From positions 1-64,000 of the forward strand of contig DASYLJ010000115.1 of assembly GCA_036009625.1 (NCBI GenBank): a stretch of 64,000 nucleotides of DNA, written 5' to 3'. The DNA comes from DASYLJ01 sp036009625 (lineage in GTDB: Bacteria > Desulfobacterota > Binatia > DP-6). Positions 16,303 to 25,282 of this stretch are shown here, piece after piece (within the stretch, counting starts at the first letter, position 1; every line of letters starts with the position of its first letter). The translations under genes were made by a program, and so were the position numbers. Below the pieces are notes generated by a model. The model saw nothing but the letters and a program-made list of their open reading frames with translations, was not told where the DNA came from and did no database searches.

Positions 16303-16321
16303 GGGGCCGCCGAACGGCCCC
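16303..16321. terminator. GC-rich hairpin after repeat-protein gene
   Basis: GGGGCCG (16303-16309) pairs with CGGCCCC (16315-16321) around loop CCGAA, three bases after the stop codon. No U tract follows, so it may be a weak or Rho-aided terminator. Confidence 0.45.
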
Positions 16322-16398
16322 AGGTGTGCGCGAGCCGGAATTCGCTCGAGTCACACGCACGTTGTCGAAGGGCGAGGCATCGCGGTAAGTACCCGCGC

Positions 16399-18096
16399 AT
16401 GGCCGATCTCGTCATTCGTGGGGCCCGCATCTGCGACGGCACTGGCCGCGACGCAGTGCGTGGCGACGTCAGTGTCACCGGAGGGCGTATCGACGCCGTG
16501 GGTACCGTCGGCGAGCGTGGAACGCGCGAGATCGACGGCGACGGCCTGGTGCTCGCGCCGGGATTCGTCGACCTGCACACGCACTACGACTGCCAGCTCT
16601 TCTGGGACGCACAGGCGACGCCGTCGCCATGGCATGGCGTCACGTCGGTGGTGATGGGCAATTGCGGCTTTACCGTGGCGCCATGCGCACCCGGGGATCG
16701 CGAGACGCTGATGCGCCTCCTCTGCTTCGTCGAGGGTATGCCGCTCGAGACGCTGCGCGCCGCGCTGCCGTGGACGTGGGAGACCTACCCCCAGTACCTC
16801 GACGCCATCGACGCGTGCGGCCTCGGTGTCAACGTCGCGTCGTTCATCGGGCATTCGGCGATGCGTGTCCGGGTGATGGGGGCCGACGCGCTCGAACGTC
16901 CGGCCACCGCGGACGAGCGCGCACAGATGGCCACGCTCGTGCGCCAGGGCATGGAGGCGGGGGCCATCGGCTGGTCGACGTCACTCTCGCCGACGCATTT
17001 CTTCGCCGACGACAACAAGCCCGCGCCGAGCCGCGTCGCCGAGCGCGAGGAGCTCCTCGAGCTGGCGGCGGCGCTGCACGGCTTCGACCGTGGAGTCATC
17101 GAGGTGGCGCCGAACACCATCATCGGCTCCATCGACGACAAGCTGCGCGAGCAGGACTTCTTCGCGGAGATGGCGCGGGCCAGCGGAGGGGTCGTCAGCT
17201 GGGCGCCGCTCCTGCAGAGCCCATTCCTGCCGGGGGTCGAGGACCACTGCCTGCGAGCTGCCGCGGAGTATCAGCGCGACGGCGTGATGGTGGTGCCGCA
17301 GATCGGCTGCCGGCCACTCGAGCTGCGTTGGGACTTCGCCACCCCGGGTTTCGGGCTCGACAACAACCCGTTCTGGCGCCCGTTCATGGCGAAACCGCGT
17401 GACGAGCGTCGCCGTCTCTTCGCGGACGCCGCGTTCCGCGACGAGCTGACGTCGATGGCGCAGGGCTCGTTCGTGGTGGCGCTCGCGCACGGGTGGGATC
17501 AGCTCTTCCTGCGCATGCCGGTGTCGGACCGCACGAGTCGGTGGCAGGACAAGTCCGTCGCGCAGATCGCTGCCGAGCGCGGCACCGATCCGGTCGTCGC
17601 CTTCTGTGACACCGTGCTCGACGACGACCTGCAGGCGCAGTGGGGCGCGCCGCTGCTGAACTTCGACGAGGCGATCGTCGCCGGCATGCTCCGTCACCCG
17701 GCCGCGGTGGTGGCGCTCTCCGACGCGGGCGCTCACATGGACACGCTCTGCGACCAGGGCTTCACGACATACCTCCTGGGTCACTGGGTACGGGAACGGG
17801 GCCTGATCCCGCTGGAGGAGGCCGTTCGCCTGATCAGCAGCGTGCCCGCCGAACGCTATGGCCTGCATGGGCGGGGACGGGTCGCGCCGGGGTATGCCGC
17901 CGACCTCGTGCTGTTCGACGCAGCGACCGTCGGCGTGCGGCCGACGGAGATGGTCTACGACCTGCCGCAGAAGCAGCGCCGACTCCTGCAGACGGCCGAC
18001 GGCATCGAGCACGTGTTCGTCAACGGCACGGCCGTCGTCGAGCACGGCGTGCCCACGGGACGCGCTGCGGGCCGCGTGCTGCGCGGGGGACGCTGA
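16399..18096 (+). CDS. Amidohydrolase-3 / N-acyl-D-amino-acid deacylase family protein
   Basis: A 565-residue metal-dependent hydrolase. It opens with the composite-domain strand MADLVIRGARICDGTG and the metal-binding motif GFVDLHTHYD near residues 52-61. Later it has VVMGNCGFTVAP, GHSAMRVRVMG, the SDAGAHMD aspartate region and a C-terminal GRVAPGYAADLVLFD. This set is typical of D-aminoacylase-like members of the amidohydrolase superfamily, many of unknown substrate. The ATG at 16399 gives the family N-terminus. The next gene starts one base after its stop, so an aldolase-fold partner is probably co-expressed. Confidence 0.88.
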   Translation: MADLVIRGARICDGTGRDAVRGDVSVTGGRIDAVGTVGERGTREIDGDGLVLAPGFVDLHTHYDCQLFWDAQATPSPWHGVTSVVMGNCGFTVAPCAPGDRETLMRLLCFVEGMPLETLRAALPWTWETYPQYLDAIDACGLGVNVASFIGHSAMRVRVMGADALERPATADERAQMATLVRQGMEAGAIGWSTSLSPTHFFADDNKPAPSRVAEREELLELAAALHGFDRGVIEVAPNTIIGSIDDKLREQDFFAEMARASGGVVSWAPLLQSPFLPGVEDHCLRAAAEYQRDGVMVVPQIGCRPLELRWDFATPGFGLDNNPFWRPFMAKPRDERRRLFADAAFRDELTSMAQGSFVVALAHGWDQLFLRMPVSDRTSRWQDKSVAQIAAERGTDPVVAFCDTVLDDDLQAQWGAPLLNFDEAIVAGMLRHPAAVVALSDAGAHMDTLCDQGFTTYLLGHWVRERGLIPLEEAVRLISSVPAERYGLHGRGRVAPGYAADLVLFDAATVGVRPTEMVYDLPQKQRRLLQTADGIEHVFVNGTAVVEHGVPTGRAAGRVLRGGR

Positions 18097-18097
18097 G

Positions 18098-18733
18098 ATG
18101 CGGACCGACGCCGAAGCCCGTCAGCAGATCGTCGACATCGCGCAGGACCTCTTCGCGATGGGCCAGCTCACGCCCACGGGCGGCAACATCAGCGCGCGCG
18201 GCGCCGACGACGCGCACATCTGGATCACGCCGAGTCAGATGTACAAGGGCAGCCTCACCGTCGACAGCCTGCTGTGCGTGACCGAGGACGGCAGCTGCGT
18301 CGCCGGCGAGGGCAAGCCGTCGGTGGAGTTCCAGATGCACTGGGCGTCGTACGCGGTGCGTCCCGACGCGACCGCTGCGGTGCACACCCACGCGCCGTAC
18401 GTGACGGCCTTCGGCATCACGAATCAGAAGTTCCCGCCCATCAACACCGACGCCATCTTCCTCGCCGACACGCAGATCGTGCCCTGGTTCATGCCGGGGT
18501 CGCGCGAGCTCGCCGACGCCGTCAGCGAGGCGCTCAAGGTGAGCCGCGGCGCCATCCTCCAGTGTCACGGCCTGATGGCCGTCGGGAAGACGATGCGCGA
18601 CGCGGCGACTCGCGCCATGATGCTCGAGGAGACGGCGAAGCTCGTCCTCTACTGCAAGCAGTACGGCGGCGAGATGGCGCTCATCCCCGACGAGTGGGTG
18701 CAGAACCTGGCGTCGATCGCGAACTTCCTCTAG
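18098..18733 (+). CDS. Class II aldolase / adducin family protein
   Basis: A 211-residue protein of the L-fuculose-phosphate aldolase fold. Zinc and catalytic residues are visible: Glu in GKPSVEFQMH, the HTHAPYV histidine pair near residue 91, and the third His in QCHGLMAVG. GGNISAR near residue 28 is the phosphate-binding loop. Family members cleave or decarboxylate sugar phosphates and related hydroxy acids. It follows the amidohydrolase by one base, suggesting stepwise breakdown of a modified substrate. The last bases overlap the convergent TauE gene by four. Confidence 0.9.
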   Translation: MRTDAEARQQIVDIAQDLFAMGQLTPTGGNISARGADDAHIWITPSQMYKGSLTVDSLLCVTEDGSCVAGEGKPSVEFQMHWASYAVRPDATAAVHTHAPYVTAFGITNQKFPPINTDAIFLADTQIVPWFMPGSRELADAVSEALKVSRGAILQCHGLMAVGKTMRDAATRAMMLEETAKLVLYCKQYGGEMALIPDEWVQNLASIANFL

Positions 18734-19464
18734 CGCGAGCGCAGGAACAGCCCGAGGGCCATCGAGATGCCGACCGCGACCACGAACGCGCGCACGACGT
18801 TCGGCGGCAGCCGTCGCGCGATGGCGGCGCTGCCCCACGAGCCGAGCACCTGGCCCGCCGTCAGGACGAGCGCGTCCTGGGGATTCACGGTGCCGCTGGC
18901 GATGAAGTAGAGCGCCGCGATGCCGTTGATCCAGATGGCGTAGACGTTCCGCACCGCGATCATCCGGTGGATGCCGGTGAATCCCATCAGCGCCAGGCCG
19001 GCGAGCATCATGATGCCGATGCCGGCGCCGAAGTATCCGCCATAGATCGAGACGAACAGCTGGTACGCGATGGCCGACGCCCAGTGCGGATGCTGCGGGA
19101 TGCCATCCGCCGTGACCGGGGTGCGGCTGCGCAGCGCGGTCGTGATGGGGCCGGACAACGCGAACAGCGCGGTCGCGAACGCGATCAGCCAGGGGACGAG
19201 CCAGTCGAAGACGCGCTCGGGCGTGCGCAACAGGAGCCAGGCGCCGATGAGGCCGCCCGCGATCGACGGCAGGCTGAGCCAGATGATCCAACGACGCAGC
19301 CCCGTCAGCTCGCGCCGGAATCCCCAGAGGGCGGCGATGGAGCCCGGGGCCAGCGAGACGGTGTTGGTGGCGTTCGCGAGGATGGCGGGCCGCCCGAGCC
19401 ACACCAGCACCGGAAAGGTGATGAGCGAGCCGCCCCCCGCAATCGCGTTGATCGCGCCCGCCAC
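18730..19464 (-). CDS. TauE/SafE-family exporter
   Basis: A polytopic membrane protein of at least 244 residues with about seven or eight helices. It has the duplicated family motif (NAIAGGGSLITFPVL near the start and GGYFGAGIGIMMLAGL in the second half). The family exports sulfite, sulfoacetate or related small organic anions. The GTG at 19464 is the only usual start, but the conserved first helix begins earlier (SSDAIILFVAATV). That stretch is open back to the stop codon of the upstream gene, which is in the same frame, and it has no ATG, GTG or TTG. A non-standard start or a misread stop is possible. Confidence 0.85.
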   Translation of the reverse strand: MAGAINAIAGGGSLITFPVLVWLGRPAILANATNTVSLAPGSIAALWGFRRELTGLRRWIIWLSLPSIAGGLIGAWLLLRTPERVFDWLVPWLIAFATALFALSGPITTALRSRTPVTADGIPQHPHWASAIAYQLFVSIYGGYFGAGIGIMMLAGLALMGFTGIHRMIAVRNVYAIWINGIAALYFIASGTVNPQDALVLTAGQVLGSWGSAAIARRLPPNVVRAFVVAVGISMALGLFLRSR

Positions 19465-19512
19465 GGTGGCGGCGACGAACAGGATGATGGCGTCGGAGGA
19501 GGCCAGGACGAC

Positions 19513-19977
19513 TCAGTAGACGCCGGCGCCCAGCTTCGCATGATCCCAGCTCGCGACGTGCTCGGGATGCACGCGGACGACGAGGCGCTTCTCCGCCTGG
19601 CCTCGCATGAGCTCGCGCATGCCCTCGCCGGAGCCCTGCCCATACTTGACGTTCACGCGCTCGAGCAGGTCGAGCACGTGCTCGGTGTCGGGGTCGAGCG
19701 TCGCCTTGCCGCGGATCAGCAGGCCCTTCAGCTCGGGGTAGGTGCGGCCGCTCTCGAGCAGCAGCGCACAGCGCGGGTCGCGTCGCAGGTTCACCGACTT
19801 CTGCGATTTCTGGAACGTCGTCATCACCACCATGCCGTCGGGATCGACCGCGTACCACATGGCCACCGGATGCGGGTACCCGTGGCGGTCGAGGCTGGTG
19901 AGGATGATCGTGTGCGATGTCTCGAGGTACGCCCGCTGCTCCTCCGGCGTGAGTGCGATGGCCTGGCGTCGATTCAT
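19513..19977 (-). CDS. Pyridoxamine 5'-phosphate oxidase-family (PPOX) protein
   Basis: A 154-residue split-barrel flavin-binding protein. Family features are YLETSHTIILTSLDRHGYPHPVAMWYAV near the N-terminus and MTTFQKSQKSVNLRRDPRCALLLESG in the middle. Many such proteins in F420-using bacteria bind F420 rather than FMN and reduce small organic compounds. An FrhB-like and an LLM protein elsewhere in this window make that possible, not proven. Its TGA stop is followed in the same frame by the TauE sequence. Confidence 0.85.
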   Translation of the reverse strand: MNRRQAIALTPEEQRAYLETSHTIILTSLDRHGYPHPVAMWYAVDPDGMVVMTTFQKSQKSVNLRRDPRCALLLESGRTYPELKGLLIRGKATLDPDTEHVLDLLERVNVKYGQGSGEGMRELMRGQAEKRLVVRVHPEHVASWDHAKLGAGVY

Positions 19978-20056
19978 GCGGGTTCCTTAGTACGGCCCGC
20001 GAGGCTGCGGCAAACCGCGCTTTGTCATCGATGCGGTGAGCGGCTATGCGGGATCG

Positions 20057-20575
20057 ATGCGACGCACCATCTTCGACGGCCGGGTCGTCCATCTCGGCAT
20101 CGAGTCGGTCCAGCTGCCGAACGGCGCCACCATCGACCTCGAGGTGATTCGACATCCTGGGGCGTCGGCCGTGGTCGCGGTCGATGAGCAGGACCGGGTC
20201 GTCCTGATCCGCCAGTACCGGCACGCCGGCGGCGGCTATCTCTGGGAGCTGCCGGCGGGTGTCCTGGACGCACCGGACGAGCCGCCGGAAGCGTGTGCCG
20301 CGCGCGAGCTCCAGGAGGAGACGGGCCTGACGGCGACCGAGATCACGCGCCTCGGCAGCGTGCTGCCCACGCCCGGTTACAGCGACGAGCGCATCCATCT
20401 GTTTCTGGCGCGCGGCCTGCGCGAGGGCGAGACCAATCGGGGCGCGGACGAGGACATCGCCGAGACGCGTCGCGTCCCATTGTCCGAGGCGCTCGAGATG
20501 GTGCGTCGCGGCGACATCGTCGACGGCAAGACGGTGGCGGGGTTGCACCTCGCGGCAGCAATGCTCCTGAATTGA
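20057..20575 (+). CDS. Nudix hydrolase, ADP-ribose pyrophosphatase-like
   Basis: A 172-residue Nudix enzyme. The Nudix box reads G-V-L-D-A...AARELQEETGL (about residues 76-98), containing the REXXEE metal-binding core. RQYRHAGGGYLWELPAG before it is typical of ADP-ribose/NDP-sugar pyrophosphatases, and PTPGYSDERIHLFLA after it matches the same subgroup. The likely reaction is cleavage of ADP-ribose to AMP and ribose 5-phosphate. The ATG at 20057 is chosen; a GTG at 20036 would add seven residues. It precedes the FrhB-like gene by 35 bases. Confidence 0.9.
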   Translation: MRRTIFDGRVVHLGIESVQLPNGATIDLEVIRHPGASAVVAVDEQDRVVLIRQYRHAGGGYLWELPAGVLDAPDEPPEACAARELQEETGLTATEITRLGSVLPTPGYSDERIHLFLARGLREGETNRGADEDIAETRRVPLSEALEMVRRGDIVDGKTVAGLHLAAAMLLN

Positions 20576-20610
20576 CTTACCCATAGCCCGCCTCGTACTG
20601 TCCGCCCGCC

Positions 20611-21819
20611 ATGGCCCACGTGACCTTCAAGCAGATGATGAATGAGGTCGTCGCCTACGGCAGCTGCTGCGAGTGCGGCACCTGCGTGCTGGTCTGTCCG
20701 CACAACGTCATCGACTACATCGACGGCAAGCCCAAGCAGGTGGCGAAGAAGGACGGCGTGTTCGACTTCTGCGGCATCAGCCAGGGCATCGGGTGCGACG
20801 TGTGCGCGCAGGTGTGTCCCCGTCTCGGCATCCGCGAGTTCGATCTGCGCGACGCCGTGCATCCGATGGAGCCGGGTGTCTACGAGGGTGTCTTCGGCCG
20901 CTATCGACGCGTCGTCGCCGCACGCTGCAAGGATCCGGAGATCCTGGCGCGCTGCCAGGACGGCGGTGTCGTCACGGCCATCCTGGCACACGGGCTGCGC
21001 GAGGGTATCTTCGACGGCGCGTGCGTGTCGGCGGCCGACGACGACATGCCGGCGGCGCCGAAGCCGAAGGTCGTCACCACGGTCGACCAGGCCATCGGCA
21101 GCGCCAGCTCCTGGTACACCTACTGCCCGAACGACCTCGCGCTCGCCGACGCCGAGCGCATGGGGCTCAAGAAGGTCGCCTTCGTCGGCGTACCCTGCCA
21201 GATCACGCCGATCCGCAAGATCCAGCAGGCCGACACCGCGTTCATCACCAACGGCCGCAAGAAGGAGAAGCACATCGAGCGGCAGACGAAGTTCCTGAAG
21301 GGCTTCGGCGAGATCGTCGACTTCACCATCGGTCTCCTCTGCACCGAGGTCTTCACCTACGAAGGCCTCATGGTGAAGAAGATCCAGGAGGAGATGGGCA
21401 TTCCCCTCACGGACGTGAAGAAGTTCAACGTCAAGGGGAAGGTGATGGTCTACAAGAAGGACGGTGAGATCGTGGAGATGAGCCTCCACAAGGCGCAGGA
21501 GTACGCCCGTCCCGAGTGTCACCACTGCGGTGACTTCACCGCCGAGCTCGCCGACATCTCGTGCGGCGGCGTCGCGTGCATGGACTGGACGATCACCGTG
21601 CTGCGCTCCAAGCGTGGCGAGGAGCTGTTCGACGACATGGTGCGCCGGGGTCTCATCGAGACGCGCCCCATGGAGGAGTTCGAGAACTCCATGAAGGTCA
21701 TGCTGCGGCTGACCAAGAAGCAGCGCGATCGTGTGCCGGTGCCGCCAAGTCGCCCGCGTCGCTACGTGCGGCCCGAGGGATATCCGCCCGTCGGGTCCGA
21801 TCCGTCGACCACCGACTGA
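20611..21819 (+). CDS. Coenzyme F420 hydrogenase/dehydrogenase beta-subunit-like protein
   Basis: A 402-residue iron-sulfur flavoprotein of the FrhB family. Two ferredoxin-type clusters lie at the N-terminus: CCECGTCVLVCP (about 19-30) and CDVCAQVCP (about 70-78). The FrhB N domain carries CQDGGVVTAIL and the C domain VAFVGVPCQI. A late cluster-binding stretch has CHHCGDFTAELADISCGG. Relatives transfer electrons between F420 and another carrier, reduce unsaturated substrates (divinyl chlorophyllide reductase) or oxidise sulfite. No hydrogenase subunits are nearby. The 3' end overlaps the convergent patatin gene by 58 bases. Confidence 0.87.
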   Translation: MAHVTFKQMMNEVVAYGSCCECGTCVLVCPHNVIDYIDGKPKQVAKKDGVFDFCGISQGIGCDVCAQVCPRLGIREFDLRDAVHPMEPGVYEGVFGRYRRVVAARCKDPEILARCQDGGVVTAILAHGLREGIFDGACVSAADDDMPAAPKPKVVTTVDQAIGSASSWYTYCPNDLALADAERMGLKKVAFVGVPCQITPIRKIQQADTAFITNGRKKEKHIERQTKFLKGFGEIVDFTIGLLCTEVFTYEGLMVKKIQEEMGIPLTDVKKFNVKGKVMVYKKDGEIVEMSLHKAQEYARPECHHCGDFTAELADISCGGVACMDWTITVLRSKRGEELFDDMVRRGLIETRPMEEFENSMKVMLRLTKKQRDRVPVPPSRPRRYVRPEGYPPVGSDPSTTD

Positions 21820-23051
21820 TCGTCGGCGAACAGCGCCAGCAGCTCGTCACCGCGCGCGGCGGCGTCGGCGCGTCCGAGCGCGATCAGGTGCGTCGCGTAG
21901 CAGCGGTCGAAGAAGAGGTACGACAGCAGATCGGCCTCCTCGACGACGCCGTGGACGGCGTAGCGGACGACGGCGTCGGACAGCCAGTCGCGTATTCCGC
22001 GCGCGCGCCGCTGATGCCGCAGGCACTCCGATGCCATGACGCCGAGATCGCGCGACGGCTGCAAGTAGAGGTTGCGCACGATGCGGTACGGCGTGCCGCG
22101 GAGCGCGCGGATCGTCTCGTTGATGCGCGGAAGGAACTCGGGGCCGTAGGCGCGTACGCCGGTGTCGAGGATGGCGTTCACGAGCTGCAGGCGGTCGACG
22201 TCGTAGTCGATGTGGTCGAGGAGGAGGGCGTTCAGCACCTTGCCGGTGAGGTACGTGAGCGAGGCGTAGCTCTCCTCGCGGGCGGGGGCGAGGGCCGCCT
22301 CCTCCTCGGGCGTCGGGACGTGGCGGAGCCCGACCACGAGCAGTCGATCGACGCCGAGGCGAAGCGCCGGGGCGAGCGGCGTGTTGAGGCGTAGCCCGCC
22401 GTCGCAGAAGTAGTGCCCGTCCACCTTGAGCGCGGGGAAAAGGAACGGGATCGCGGCGGACGCGAGGGCGTGCGCCGGGGTGATCGCCGTCGGCCTCGCG
22501 ATCACGAAGGGATCGCGCGCCCAGCCGTCGAGCTTGCCGCCACGGCGATCGACCCAGACCACCGATTTGCCGGTGGCGATGTCGGTCGCCGCGATGGCGA
22601 GGGCGTCGATGTGCCCGCCGTCGATGCGGTCGCGTAGACGGTTCCACGGGATGGTCTCGCGGACGAGCCGCTCCAGCGGACGGGTGTCGAGCAGGCCGGA
22701 GAGGCGATCGCCCTTGGGAATGGCCGCGCCGAGACCGAACAGCCGCCAGGGAAGACGCACCACGTCGACTAGGCCGAGCTGATACACCCCGCCCACATCG
22801 AGGTTGCTCCAGACGTCGGCCAGGCGTCCGCCGGCGCCCTCGGAGCCCATCGTCGCGGCCACGTAGCAGGCGTGGATGGCGCCGACGCTGGTGCCCGTCA
22901 CCACGTCGAGCCGGAGCGGATGGCCGAGCCGGCGGGGTAGCTCGTCGAGCACCCAGGACAGCACGCCGACCTCGTAGGCACCGCGGGCCCCACCCCCCGA
23001 CAGCACCAGCCCGATGCGGGGCCGCGATGCCCCCGAACCCACGTTCTCCAC
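21762..23051 (-). CDS. Patatin-like phospholipase
   Basis: A 429-residue lipid hydrolase. The oxyanion loop is LSGGGARGAYEVG near the N-terminus, the nucleophile elbow is GTSVG, and the dyad aspartate is in DGGLRLN. The catalytic Ser-Asp dyad of the patatin family is therefore complete. The C-terminal 150 residues are helical and extend beyond a minimal patatin domain. There is no signal peptide, so it is probably cytoplasmic or membrane-associated. GTG 23051 is preferred for its GAGGA spacing and closeness to the domain; a longer frame reaches 23129. Confidence 0.88.
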   Translation of the reverse strand: MENVGSGASRPRIGLVLSGGGARGAYEVGVLSWVLDELPRRLGHPLRLDVVTGTSVGAIHACYVAATMGSEGAGGRLADVWSNLDVGGVYQLGLVDVVRLPWRLFGLGAAIPKGDRLSGLLDTRPLERLVRETIPWNRLRDRIDGGHIDALAIAATDIATGKSVVWVDRRGGKLDGWARDPFVIARPTAITPAHALASAAIPFLFPALKVDGHYFCDGGLRLNTPLAPALRLGVDRLLVVGLRHVPTPEEEAALAPAREESYASLTYLTGKVLNALLLDHIDYDVDRLQLVNAILDTGVRAYGPEFLPRINETIRALRGTPYRIVRNLYLQPSRDLGVMASECLRHQRRARGIRDWLSDAVVRYAVHGVVEEADLLSYLFFDRCYATHLIALGRADAAARGDELLALFADDQSVVDGSDPTGGYPSGRT

Positions 23052-23143
23052 GCGTCCTCGGGATAGCGTAGACTTTGCACGCTGTGCTACTGTCCGACCC
23101 CTCGCTTCACCATCCCGAGCCACGCTCAAGGAGGTCCCTTTCC

Positions 23144-24331
23144 ATGGCCAAAGCCGTCATCGTCAGTGCAGCACGTACCGCCATCGGCACCCTCGCTGGT
23201 GCCCTCGCGCAGCAGCCCGCCACCAAGCTCGGCGCCATCGCGGTCCGTGAGGCCATGCAGCGGGCGAACCTCAGCCCCGAGCAGGTCGACGAGGTGATCC
23301 TTGGCCATGTGCTTCCGGCCGGGCTCGGACTGAACGCGGGACGCGTCGCCGCAATCGAGGCCGGAGTTCCGAAAGAGAAGACCAGCTTCACCATCAACAA
23401 GGCGTGCGGCTCGGGTCTGAAGGCGGCCATCCTGGCGGCGCAGTCGGTGATGCTGGGCGACAACGACATCATCGTCGCCGGCGGCATGGAGAGCATGAGC
23501 GGTGCGCCGTACATCCTGAAGAAGGCACGCTTCGGCGTCCGCATGGGGCATGATCAGCTGCTCGACTCGATGATCGCCGACGGCCTCACCTGTCCGATCA
23601 ACCATGTCCACATGGGGATCACGGCCGAGAACGTCGCGGCCAAGTACAGCATCAGCCGGGAAGAGCAGGACGAGTTCGCCGCGGAGAGCCAGCAGAAGGC
23701 GGGCGCCGCCATCGACGGCGGCAAGTTCAAGAAGGAGATCGTCGGCGTCGACGTGCCCGGTGCGAAGAAGGGCGAGACCTTCAAGTTCGAGACCGACGAG
23801 CATCCGCGTCCCAGCACCACCAAGGAGAAGCTCGGGCCGCTGCGGCCGGCGTTCAAGCCCGACGGTGGCACCGTCACCGCCGGCAATGCCTCCGGCATCA
23901 ACGACGGTGGCGCCGCGGTGGTCGTCATGTCCGACGTCAAGGCGAAGGAGCTCGGGCTCACGCCGCTGGCCACGATCCGCTCCTACGCGTCGGCCGGCGT
24001 CGATCCGGCCATCATGGGCATGGGCCCCTGGCCGTCGTGCGAGAAGGCGCTGCAGCGCGCCGGGCTGCGCAAGGAAGAGATCGACCTCTGGGAGCTGAAC
24101 GAGGCGTTCGCGGCCCAGTCGCTCGGCGTCCTGCGCGAGCTCAACATCCCGCGCAACCGCGTCAACGTGAACGGTGGCGCCATCGCCCTCGGCCATCCCA
24201 TCGGTGCCAGTGGCGCGCGCATCCTGGTGACGCTGCTCCACGCCATGGCCGATCGTGACGCGCGGCTCGGCGTGGCGTCGCTCTGCATCGGTGGCGGCCA
24301 GGGCATCGCCATGGTGGTGGAGCGGGCCTGA
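23144..24331 (+). CDS. Acetyl-CoA C-acetyltransferase (thiolase)
   Basis: A 395-residue thiolase that condenses or cleaves acyl-CoA units. Active-site residues are clear: nucleophile Cys in NKACGSGLKA (about 89), NEAFAAQ, His in GGAIALGHPIGASGAR (about 351) and the second Cys in CIGGGQG. The opening ARTAIGTLAGAL fits the acetoacetyl-CoA thiolase subgroup. A strong AAGGAGG lies upstream of the ATG. It is divergent from the patatin gene, with a 92-base shared promoter region, and precedes a HAD hydrolase gene by 13 bases. Confidence 0.95.
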   Translation: MAKAVIVSAARTAIGTLAGALAQQPATKLGAIAVREAMQRANLSPEQVDEVILGHVLPAGLGLNAGRVAAIEAGVPKEKTSFTINKACGSGLKAAILAAQSVMLGDNDIIVAGGMESMSGAPYILKKARFGVRMGHDQLLDSMIADGLTCPINHVHMGITAENVAAKYSISREEQDEFAAESQQKAGAAIDGGKFKKEIVGVDVPGAKKGETFKFETDEHPRPSTTKEKLGPLRPAFKPDGGTVTAGNASGINDGGAAVVVMSDVKAKELGLTPLATIRSYASAGVDPAIMGMGPWPSCEKALQRAGLRKEEIDLWELNEAFAAQSLGVLRELNIPRNRVNVNGGAIALGHPIGASGARILVTLLHAMADRDARLGVASLCIGGGQGIAMVVERA

Positions 24332-24344
24332 TCGCAGGCCTCCC

Positions 24345-25037
24345 GTGGCCATCGCGGCGCTGTTCGACGTCGACGGCACGCTCATCGGGCGAAATTCCGC
24401 GGCGCTCTACATGAGCCACCTCCGGCGCACGGGCCAGGCCCGGCGCCGGGACCTCGCGCGCACGCTCTGGTTCCTGCTGCAGTACAAGCTCGGCCTCCTC
24501 GACATCCAGAGCGCGCTCGCCACCGGGATGAGCTGGGTGCGCGGGCGCGACGAGGCCGCGATGGCCGAGGACTGCCGCACCTGGTACGCGAACGAGGTGC
24601 GGGCGTACGTGTTCCCCGCGATGGCCAGGCTGGTGGAAGCACACCGCGAGGCGGGGCACCTGCCGGTGCTCCTCACCAGCGCGACGCGCTACCTCGCCGA
24701 GCCGCTGGGCGCCGACCTCGGCATTCGTCATCACCTCGTATCGCAGCTGGTGGTGGCCGACGGCCGCTTCACCGGCGAAGCCGTTCGTCCGGTGTGCTAT
24801 GGGAGAGGGAAGGTGTGGTGGGCAGAGCAGTTCGCGGCGACCCATGACGTGGATCTGGCCACGAGCTACTTCTACACCGATTCGATCACCGATCTGCCGG
24901 TGCTGGAGCTGGTCGGGCATCCGCGCGTGGTCCATCCTGACCCACGCCTGCGGCGGGTGGCGCAGCAACGGGGATGGACGATCCTGCGGCCGCGGCTCGG
25001 TGAAGTGAGCGAGGCGCCACTGGCGCTGGTGGGATGA
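24345..25037 (+). CDS. HAD-superfamily hydrolase (SerB-like, subfamily IB)
   Basis: A 230-residue phosphatase-type protein. HAD motif I is FDVDGTL at the N-terminus, motif II is LLTSATRYL, and motif III/IV is the YTDSITDLPVLE region, with Lys in RGKVWW. The arrangement fits HAD-IB proteins related to phosphoserine phosphatase and CicA. The GTG at 24345 places motif I at residue 6, as usual. Substrate unknown. It follows the thiolase closely. Confidence 0.88.
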   Translation: MAIAALFDVDGTLIGRNSAALYMSHLRRTGQARRRDLARTLWFLLQYKLGLLDIQSALATGMSWVRGRDEAAMAEDCRTWYANEVRAYVFPAMARLVEAHREAGHLPVLLTSATRYLAEPLGADLGIRHHLVSQLVVADGRFTGEAVRPVCYGRGKVWWAEQFAATHDVDLATSYFYTDSITDLPVLELVGHPRVVHPDPRLRRVAQQRGWTILRPRLGEVSEAPLALVG

Positions 25038-25061
25038 TGTGTACACGGAAGGAGCGGAGGC

Positions 25062-25280
25062 ATGGGGCGGAACGGACGGCGGAAGAAGACCAGCGCGGCC
25101 ATGGCGGTCGCCCGCCCGGTCATCATGCTCGCGGGTGGCGCCGCAGCGGCGGTGGCCATGTGGCACGTGCTGACGCGCACGCCTGAGCCGGTGGCGTCGA
25201 GCGACGGTGCCGCCGCCGAGCAGCTGACGCAGCACGATCGGCAGGCTCTCGACCGGCTCTTCCACGACGCGCGGCCATAG
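25062..25280 (+). CDS. Small single-pass membrane protein
   Basis: A 72-residue protein with a basic start (MGRNGRRKKT), one membrane helix (PVIMLAGGAAAAVAMWHVL) and a short acidic helical tail. A good GGAGCGGAGG lies before the ATG. The stop falls two bases before the dnaB start, so it probably belongs to the dnaB transcript. I do not recognise it. Confidence 0.6.
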   Translation: MGRNGRRKKTSAAMAVARPVIMLAGGAAAAVAMWHVLTRTPEPVASSDGAAAEQLTQHDRQALDRLFHDARP

Positions 25281-25282
25281 GC

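Noticed and set aside
18020..20584. An 854-codon minus-strand open frame spanning several genes
   Set aside because: It lies antisense to, or in the wrong frame of, aldolase, TauE, PPOX and Nudix genes that have clear domains. It is Arg/His-rich low-complexity sequence, a by-product of high GC.
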